Shown: piece by piece, positions 7,145 through 11,279 of the stretch
Layout of the letters: every line of letters begins with the position of its first letter
Position numbering within the stretch: position 1 is the first letter of the stretch
Assembly (NCBI RefSeq): GCF_036311985.1
Contig: NZ_JAZDCJ010000085.1
Source of the DNA: JAZDCJ01 sp036311985
GTDB taxonomy: Bacteria; Actinomycetota; Actinomycetes; Actinomycetales; Micrococcaceae
Direction: 5' to 3' (one strand)
Length of the DNA: 11,279 bases
The notes under the pieces: model-generated
What the model was told of the DNA's origin: nothing
Databases searched by the model: none
Seen by the model: the letters and a program-made list of their open reading frames with translations, nothing else
Program-made: the position numbers and the translations under genes

Positions 7145-7779
7145 CCGCCATCGGCCTCGCGGACGTCGAATACATTGTCCGCACCATCGCCCTTACCGCA
7201 GTCGACAAGGAAAAGGAATTCGGCGACCTTGACGCCGTCGTCGGCGATGGCGACCTGGGCTATTCCCTGGCGCGCGGTTTCGAAAAAGTGCTCGCGGACT
7301 GGGACACGTACAAGCGCGACGACGTCTCAACCTTCCTGCAGCAGATCGCCGTAACCATCTCCAGCCGGATCGGCGGTTCCTCCGGACCCTTGTGGGGAAC
7401 CGCGTTCATCCGCGCGGCCGGGGCGGCGAAGCAGTTGGAGAACATGACGGGCACTGCCGCCGTCGCGATGCTGCGCGCGGCAACAGACGGCATCAAGGCC
7501 CGGGGCAATTCGGACCTAGGCGACAAGACCCTCCTTGACGCCTTGGTGCCCGCTACGGATGAACTGGAACGTGTGCTGGCCGCCGGGGCCGACGCTGCGG
7601 AGTGCCGCGAAACCTTCGCGAAAACCGCCCGCGAACGTGCCGAGGCAACGAGCGAGCTCGAAGCAAAGCGCGGACGCGCAAGCTACAGCGGGCAACGCAG
7701 TATCGGCTCCCCCGATGCCGGAGCCATGGCCGTGGCCATCATCATCGAGCACATCGTGGCCAGGTGGCCCGGGTGTTAG
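7141..7779 (+). CDS. dhaL: Dihydroxyacetone kinase ADP/ATP-binding subunit DhaL (DAK2 domain)
   Basis: DhaL carries the nucleotide and passes phosphate to the ketose held on DhaK. The 212 residues cover one complete DAK2 domain. The Mg-binding Asp triad is D31, D36 and D38 in LDAVVGDGDLG. Further landmarks are GGSSGPLWGTAF (78-89), GDKTLLDAL (127-135) and RGRASYSGQRSIGSPDAGA (178-195). The His that normally follows the triad (GDxDHG) is Leu39, and the usual SIGHQDPGA is SIGSPDAGA, so this belongs to a divergent subfamily. It overlaps the HAD gene by four bases and is followed by dhaK after a 64-bp gap. No DhaM phosphotransferase gene lies in the window, so the phosphate source (ATP directly or PTS/DhaM elsewhere) is open. 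Confidence 0.92.
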   Translation: MTAIGLADVEYIVRTIALTAVDKEKEFGDLDAVVGDGDLGYSLARGFEKVLADWDTYKRDDVSTFLQQIAVTISSRIGGSSGPLWGTAFIRAAGAAKQLENMTGTAAVAMLRAATDGIKARGNSDLGDKTLLDALVPATDELERVLAAGADAAECRETFAKTARERAEATSELEAKRGRASYSGQRSIGSPDAGAMAVAIIIEHIVARWPGC

Positions 7780-7843
7780 CTCTCTTTCTACCGTGGGGCA
7801 GAGCACTGAGTATCGAAACCAACACAACGACGTGGAGCAAAGC

Positions 7844-8839
7844 ATGAAGAAGTTCGTCAACAACCCGCAGCAGTTTGTCCCTGAAATGCTCGAGGGCTTG
7901 GCACTGGCCAACCCCGACACGCTGAAGTACGTTCCCGAATACAACCTGATCATGCGCGCCGACGGGCCGGACCAGAACAAGGTTTCCATCGTCCAAGGGT
8001 CCGGTTCGGGTCATGAGCCAGCTCACGTGATGATAGTGGGCAAGGGCATGCTGGACGCAGCCTGCCCGGGGGACGTCTTTGCGGCACCGCCGTTCGACTA
8101 CGTCTATGAGACCACCCGGATGATGGCTTCGCCCAAGGGCGTGCTCCTGCTGGTCAACAACTACACGGGCGACAAAATGGTGTTCGAGATGGCCCAGGAA
8201 ACGTCCGCCGCTGAGGGGGTCAACGTCAAGACGCTCTTCATCAATGACGACGTTTCCGTGGAGGACTCCACGTACACCATTGGCCGCCGCGGCGTGGCTG
8301 GCAACTTTTTCGTGATCAAGGCAGTGGCGGCGGCGGCAGAGCGCGGGGCCGACCTGGACGAGGTAATCCGGGTGGGTGAGAAAGTCAATTCGGTGGCACG
8401 GACCATGGGCGTCGCCCTGACTGCCTGCACCCCGCCCGCCAAAGGCAGTCCGCTCTTTGAACTGGGCGAGGACGAAATCGAGATCGGCGTCGGAATCCAC
8501 GGCGAACCCGGCCGTCGGCGGACCAAGATCATGCCCGCAAACGACATCGTCGAGGAGTTGCTGACCCCAATCGTCAAGGACCTGCCCTTCTCCGACGGCG
8601 ACCGGGTGGCGCTGATGATCAACGGCCTGGGTGGCACCCCCATCAGCGAGCTGTACCTGCTCTACGGCCAGGCGCACAAGCGCCTTGCCGAACACGGCAT
8701 CACAGTGGGCCGCAGCTACGTGGGCGAATACTGCACGTCCCTGGACATGGCCGGCGCGTCCATCACGATGGTCAAGCTCGACGACGAGATCGAGTCACTG
8801 CTGAACGATCCCGCCGAGATTCCGATCCGGGTGTTCTAG
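7844..8839 (+). CDS. dhaK: Dihydroxyacetone kinase substrate-binding subunit DhaK
   Basis: DhaK binds dihydroxyacetone covalently as a hemiaminal to a histidine and holds it for phosphorylation. The 331 residues make a full DAK1 domain. H57 (GSGSGHEPAH), D110 (NNYTGD) and H219 (VGIHGEPG) correspond to the catalytic H56, D109 and H218 of E. coli DhaK. Other landmarks are VGKGMLDAA (65-73), GRRGVAGN (147-154) and GLGGTPISELY (261-271). The late motif VGEYCTSLDMAGASIT differs from the commoner GNYVTSLDMAGFSLT type, in line with a sub-branch whose members can act on other small ketoses such as erythrulose. The start was chosen at MKKFVNNP with GGAG seven bases upstream. The frame is open far to the left through dhaL, but that part is a shadow. 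It is the last gene of the operon, followed by a strong terminator. Confidence 0.93.
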   Translation: MKKFVNNPQQFVPEMLEGLALANPDTLKYVPEYNLIMRADGPDQNKVSIVQGSGSGHEPAHVMIVGKGMLDAACPGDVFAAPPFDYVYETTRMMASPKGVLLLVNNYTGDKMVFEMAQETSAAEGVNVKTLFINDDVSVEDSTYTIGRRGVAGNFFVIKAVAAAAERGADLDEVIRVGEKVNSVARTMGVALTACTPPAKGSPLFELGEDEIEIGVGIHGEPGRRRTKIMPANDIVEELLTPIVKDLPFSDGDRVALMINGLGGTPISELYLLYGQAHKRLAEHGITVGRSYVGEYCTSLDMAGASITMVKLDDEIESLLNDPAEIPIRVF

Positions 8840-8856
8840 GAATTCCCAAACTAACA

Positions 8857-8892
8857 GGCGCCCCGGCGCGGTTATTCCGCAGCCGGGGCGTC
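8857..8892 (+). terminator. Rho-independent-type terminator of the aldolase-dhaLK operon
   Basis: A 9-bp stem, CGCCCCGGC (8859-8867) against GCCGGGGCG (8882-8890), continues inward with GCGG/CCGC (8868-8871/8877-8880) around a TTATT loop with one bulged A. It is followed by TCCTTTTGTC. It begins 18 bp after the dhaK stop. Confidence 0.9.
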
Positions 8893-9127
8893 CTTTTGTC
8901 CTCGCGCTATCCGCCTGGTCCCTAACGGCAGCGACGGGAGGCGCAGTAGTCACGGTTGCGTTATCGAAGCAGCGTAGAACAAAGCGTGCGCCTCTGAGGG
9001 AACAAATGAGTGTGTGGATCCCAGTCCGTATGTGCGAGCCGGGGTTCGATCCTAAGCCCTGCATGCATCCGAAAAGGGAAAAAATATCTTATCTTGTATG
9101 CTCACCGCCCCAGCGGCAGCCGCTCTC
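8893..9127. other. Non-coding stretch between dhaK terminator and quinone reductase remnant
   Basis: I see no gene. There is an AT-rich patch (AAAAAATATCTTATCTT, about 9079-9095), unusual for this GC-rich region, which could be a promoter or an old junction. A GGGTTCGATCC sequence near 9042 looks like a tRNA T-loop but does not fold into a T-arm. Confidence 0.4.
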
Positions 9128-9385
9128 CTGTTCGGCGTCGCACTTTCCCGTGAAAGCATGACGAAAAACGTCCGCTACCAGTCATCCATACTTACACCGT
9201 TACGGACGAGCAGAAACAGCACACGGTGGCCGCCGTCTCCGAGGCGCGGAAGGCCGGCGCCTTGCGCGCTGGAGAAGAACATGGCCTGCCGCTGACCCGC
9301 TTCCCGCTCCAAGCGATCGCCGCGGCACCCGACGTCGTGGAGCAGCGCCATCGGTAAGGTGTTCATCTACGTCCTACCGTCCTGA
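9128..9385 (+). pseudogene. NADPH:quinone reductase (zinc-type MDR), C-terminal fragment with two frameshifts
   Basis: Three plus-strand frames join into the C-terminus of a medium-chain quinone oxidoreductase. One frame gives SMTKNVRYQ (ATG at 9158-9160). A single-base loss near 9182 moves to the frame reading IHTYTVTDEQKQHTVAAVSEA, then GALRAGEEHGLPLTRFPLQ, then AAAPDVVEQ, ending about 9345. A second shift restores AIGKVFIYV and a TGA at 9383-9385. The order VT.EQK..AVAAV.EAL..GAL..........RFPL...A.AHDAVE.GA.GKVLI is the usual ending of these enzymes, where it forms the last helices and strand. The N-terminal catalytic and Rossmann parts are missing, so it cannot work. The left boundary is approximate. 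Confidence 0.72.
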
Positions 9386-9708
9386 CCTCCCTATGGCCTT
9401 CCGACTCGCCGGGCCGGGTTATCGACTCATCCGTAGCCTCGCCGTCTTGGCTCCGACTAGAAATGCATGCGTCAACCGGCGGATCTGAAGTTGAAGAGTC
9501 GATACGGCCTGAGCCCCTGGCAACCGAGCGGCGACTGGGGCGGCCCTACGTTTCTCTTCGCACTATCTCGACTGGTTGAAATAAGGTTGGTTAGTTGCAT
9601 CCTCAACACCGGGGAGGACCTGAAAGCAAAGACAGCACCATTGTTCATGCTTTCGAGTCGGTTTAAACGGTGGCGTCTCAGCGCGCAAACAGCCTGTTGG
9701 TTGCGATC
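9386..9708. other. About 320 bp with no recognisable gene
   Basis: Frames of up to about 165 residues cross this stretch, but none shows family motifs, a ribosome-binding site or actinobacterial codon bias. It lies between the quinone reductase remnant and the IS21 end and may be degraded coding DNA. Confidence 0.45.
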
Positions 9709-9747
9709 TGTGCCCCTCCTGAGTATTCGAAGGCTTGGAGGCCATCC

Positions 9748-9813
9748 GATATTGCCGTTCGGGGCCAGTGATATTGCCGGTGGGGGCCAGCAGTGGCGTC
9801 GGTGGGGGCCACT
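9748..9813. repeat. Three tandem 22-bp repeats at the IS21 end
   Basis: Three adjacent 22-bp units lie at 9748-9769, 9770-9791 and 9792-9813. Units 1 and 2 share GATATTGCCG at the left and GGGGCCAG at the right. Units 2 and 3 share CGGTGGGGGCCA. IS21-family ends carry multiple repeats of about this size, which are transposase-binding sites in IS21 itself. Here that role is inferred. Confidence 0.75.
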
Positions 9814-9827
9814 GGTCCCCACCGACG
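9797..9827 (-). terminator. Perfect 11-bp hairpin just outside istB
   Basis: CGTCGGTGGGG (9797-9807) pairs fully with CCCCACCGACG (9817-9827) around a 9-nt loop, starting seven bases past the istB stop. It probably terminates istAB transcripts. It overlaps the third 22-bp repeat, so it may also act in transposase binding. There is no T-tract. Confidence 0.55.
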
Positions 9828-9833
9828 GTCCTG

Positions 9834-10580
9834 CTACTGATTCTGCATGGCGTGTTCGCGCATGTTGTGCGTGCCGGTATCGACCCAGATGGTGTTGTGC
9901 ACGATTCGGTCCATGATCGCGTCGGCGTGCACCCCGGAGCCAAGCCGTTGATGCCAGTCCTTCTTGGCGTACTGGGTGCAGAACACTGTCGAGGAACTGT
10001 CGTACCGGCGCTCAAGCAGCTCCAGGAGCATGCTTCGCATCCCTTCGTCCGGGTGGTCAAGCAGCCACTCGTCGATCACCAGCAGGGTGAACGCGGCGTA
10101 CTTCTTTAGGAACTTCGTAGCTCCCAGCGGCTTGTCCCTGGCCAGGGCCCAGGCTTCCTCGAGATCGGGCATCCGGATGTAGTGGGCCCGGATCCGGTGT
10201 TGGCAGGCCTGCTTCGCCAGCGCGCACCCGAGGTAGGACTTCCCCGAGCCGGTGAAGCCCTGGAACACCACGTTCTGCTGCCGCTCGATGAACGAACACG
10301 TGCCGAGCTGCGCGATGACGTTGCGGTCCAGGCCGCGTTCGTCCACCCTGTCGAGCCGGCGCAGGTCGGCTGCCGGGTAGCGCAGTCCGGCCCGCCGGAC
10401 CAGGCCCTCGACCTTGGCGTGGTTGAAGGTGGAGTGGGCCTCGTCGACGACCAGACGCAGCCGGTCCTCGAAACTCATCCCGAGGATCAGGTTCTCGTCC
10501 TGCGCCTCCAGCGCCGCCAGCAAAGGGGCGGCTCCCATCTCGCGGAGCTTGCGCTTGGTCTCGGTATCGATCCCGCTCAC
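9834..10580 (-). CDS. istB: IS21-family helper ATPase IstB
   Basis: IstB is the AAA+ DnaC-like ATPase that helps IstA choose a target and assemble the transposition complex. The 248-residue length is normal. An N-terminal helical part (about 1-90) is followed by Walker A GFTGSGKS (near 108-115), Walker B LLVIDEW (near 166-172), and the late segment FCTQYAKKDWHQRL (sensor-1 region) before DRIVHNT. Walker B has a W after DE where many homologues have F or L. The start is a GTG at 10578-10580, chosen because its GTGA overlaps the istA TGA by four bases, the usual IS21 coupling. No lesion is visible. Confidence 0.94.
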   Translation of the reverse strand: MSGIDTETKRKLREMGAAPLLAALEAQDENLILGMSFEDRLRLVVDEAHSTFNHAKVEGLVRRAGLRYPAADLRRLDRVDERGLDRNVIAQLGTCSFIERQQNVVFQGFTGSGKSYLGCALAKQACQHRIRAHYIRMPDLEEAWALARDKPLGATKFLKKYAAFTLLVIDEWLLDHPDEGMRSMLLELLERRYDSSSTVFCTQYAKKDWHQRLGSGVHADAIMDRIVHNTIWVDTGTHNMREHAMQNQ

Positions 10581-11279
10581 TTGGCGCCTCCCGCGTAGTA
10601 GTCGGCGCCGCGAACGTACCCGCCGAGCTCCGCTGGCTCATCCCGTGGGGGCCTCAGCCTCGGGGCCTGGTCCTGGCCGGTGGCCAGGAGCGGTTGCAGA
10701 TGCGCATAGCGCGGGGATCTGATCCTGCCACCCAGGGCGATCCGGCAGGCGGCCTCCACCCGCTCCGCGGAATACCGCCGTGCCAGACGCAGCACGGCCA
10801 GGGCGGCGTCCAGGCCCTGCTCTTCCACGGGAACGGATTCGAAGATCCGGTTCACCACCACCACGGCGGATGGGCCGATCCGTCCCGCCCATTCCCGGGC
10901 CCTCGGCGCGTCCCAGGGCTGATACCGCCCGCCGGCGGGCAGGTCGGCGTCATTGGTGCGGTACTCGTTGGCCGAGCCTGCCGGCAGCAGCAAGTGGCTG
11001 CTCAGCCGCTCGACGCCCCGGTAGACCTCGAGCATCCGGTCGGTGATGCGCAGGTCGATCGTGGTGCCGATATGGGCGAAGGGCACCGAGTAGTGGTTCT
11101 TCTCCCAGGCGACGTGTCCGTTGCGGGCCACCCTGCGCCCATAGACCCACCGGCTGATCTCGTAGGCCACCTGCGGCAGCGGCGTCAGCAGGGGCCGCTC
11201 CTCGGCGGTGAACACGCTGGTCCTGGACCCGGGCCGCTTCTGGAACGGCTCCGCGTTATAGGTCGCCACCCGCTCGGTA
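10577..11279 (-). CDS. istA: IS21-family transposase IstA, C-terminal part (5' end outside window)
   Basis: IstA is the DDE transposase of IS21-family elements. The visible part of about 234 residues starts inside the protein (TERVATYNAEPFQKRPGS, an internal IstA segment). It includes the C-terminal beta-barrel-like region with WEKNHYSVPFAHIG and ending GADYYAGGAK. The catalytic Asp/Glu residues lie upstream, outside the window. The frame is open to the right edge, and the GTG at 11267-11269 is an internal codon. The last bases overlap istB. Confidence 0.9.
   Translation of the reverse strand, partial: TERVATYNAEPFQKRPGSRTSVFTAEERPLLTPLPQVAYEISRWVYGRRVARNGHVAWEKNHYSVPFAHIGTTIDLRITDRMLEVYRGVERLSSHLLLPAGSANEYRTNDADLPAGGRYQPWDAPRAREWAGRIGPSAVVVVNRIFESVPVEEQGLDAALAVLRLARRYSAERVEAACRIALGGRIRSPRYAHLQPLLATGQDQAPRLRPPRDEPAELGGYVRGADYYAGGAK

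Larger units (their letters stand above)
9709..11279 (-). mobile_element. IS21-family insertion sequence, right end and most of istAB
   Basis: The istA-istB gene order with a 4-bp overlap, the C-terminal IstA sequence and tandem repeats outside istB identify an IS21-family element read on the minus strand. Its outer end is not certain. A TGTG at 9709 is a candidate terminus because IS21 ends typically begin TGT; the last clear element sequence is the repeat starting at 9748. The other end is beyond the window. Confidence 0.8.

Noticed and set aside
7742..8695. Minus-strand open frame of 317 codons opposite dhaK
   Set aside because: It is antisense to a gene with full DhaK catalytic residues, and its composition (His- and Val-rich, no motifs) is that of a GC-driven shadow.
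9030..9062. Possible tRNA 3' end or attachment site (GGGTTCGATCC)
   Set aside because: The T-loop-like string is present, but the flanking bases do not form a five-pair T-stem, and no acceptor or anticodon arm is found upstream.
9748..9813. CRISPR array
   Set aside because: The repeats abut with no spacers and sit at an IS21 end; no cas genes are present.
9467..9916. Plus-strand open frame of 149 codons
   Set aside because: It crosses from the featureless stretch through the IS21 repeats into istB antisense, with no motifs or ribosome-binding site.

Overview
The window is about 11.3 kb of GC-rich DNA with strong Shine-Dalgarno sites. Protein style and gene content suggest a high-GC actinobacterium, most likely an Arthrobacter-like member of the Micrococcaceae. 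This assignment is inferred from the look of the proteins, not from a marker gene.

Layout. The left edge (1-1036) is the 3' part of an IS256-family insertion sequence. It is followed by a universal stress protein gene that has lost its N-terminal third (1258-1575, minus). Next is a large minus-strand gene (1727-3598) encoding one polypeptide with a GAF sensor, a HisKA_3/HATPase histidine kinase, a receiver-like domain and a LuxR-type DNA-binding domain. A 189-bp intergenic region separates it from a divergent phosphofructokinase gene (3788-4816, plus). Between pfkA and the next operon lies a decayed gene on the minus strand (4886-5294), which I recognise as a GlcG/HbpS (DUF336) family pseudogene carrying several frameshifts and a nonsense codon. 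A tight plus-strand operon follows (5467-8839): class II fructose/tagatose-bisphosphate-type aldolase, CbbY-like HAD phosphatase, DhaL and DhaK. It ends at a strong hairpin terminator. Beyond it are a frameshifted C-terminal fragment of an NADPH:quinone reductase (about 9128-9385), about 320 bp with nothing recognisable, and the right end of an IS21-family element on the minus strand (istB complete, istA cut by the window edge) with three tandem 22-bp repeats at its end.

How the genes may work together. PFK makes fructose 1,6-bisphosphate, a class II aldolase makes or splits DHAP-containing sugar phosphates, and DhaK/DhaL make DHAP (or a related ketose phosphate) from a free ketose. The HAD enzyme could remove an unwanted or intermediate sugar phosphate. 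The block therefore looks like a DHA/DHAP-centred carbon module. The neighbouring one-polypeptide sensor-regulator and the stress protein remnant recall the composition of actinobacterial hypoxia/dormancy regulons (USP, GAF kinase, PFK), but no regulatory link is proven by sequence alone. The module is bracketed by two partial insertion sequences and interspersed with three broken genes, so it looks like an intact metabolic core inside a decaying, rearranged accessory region.
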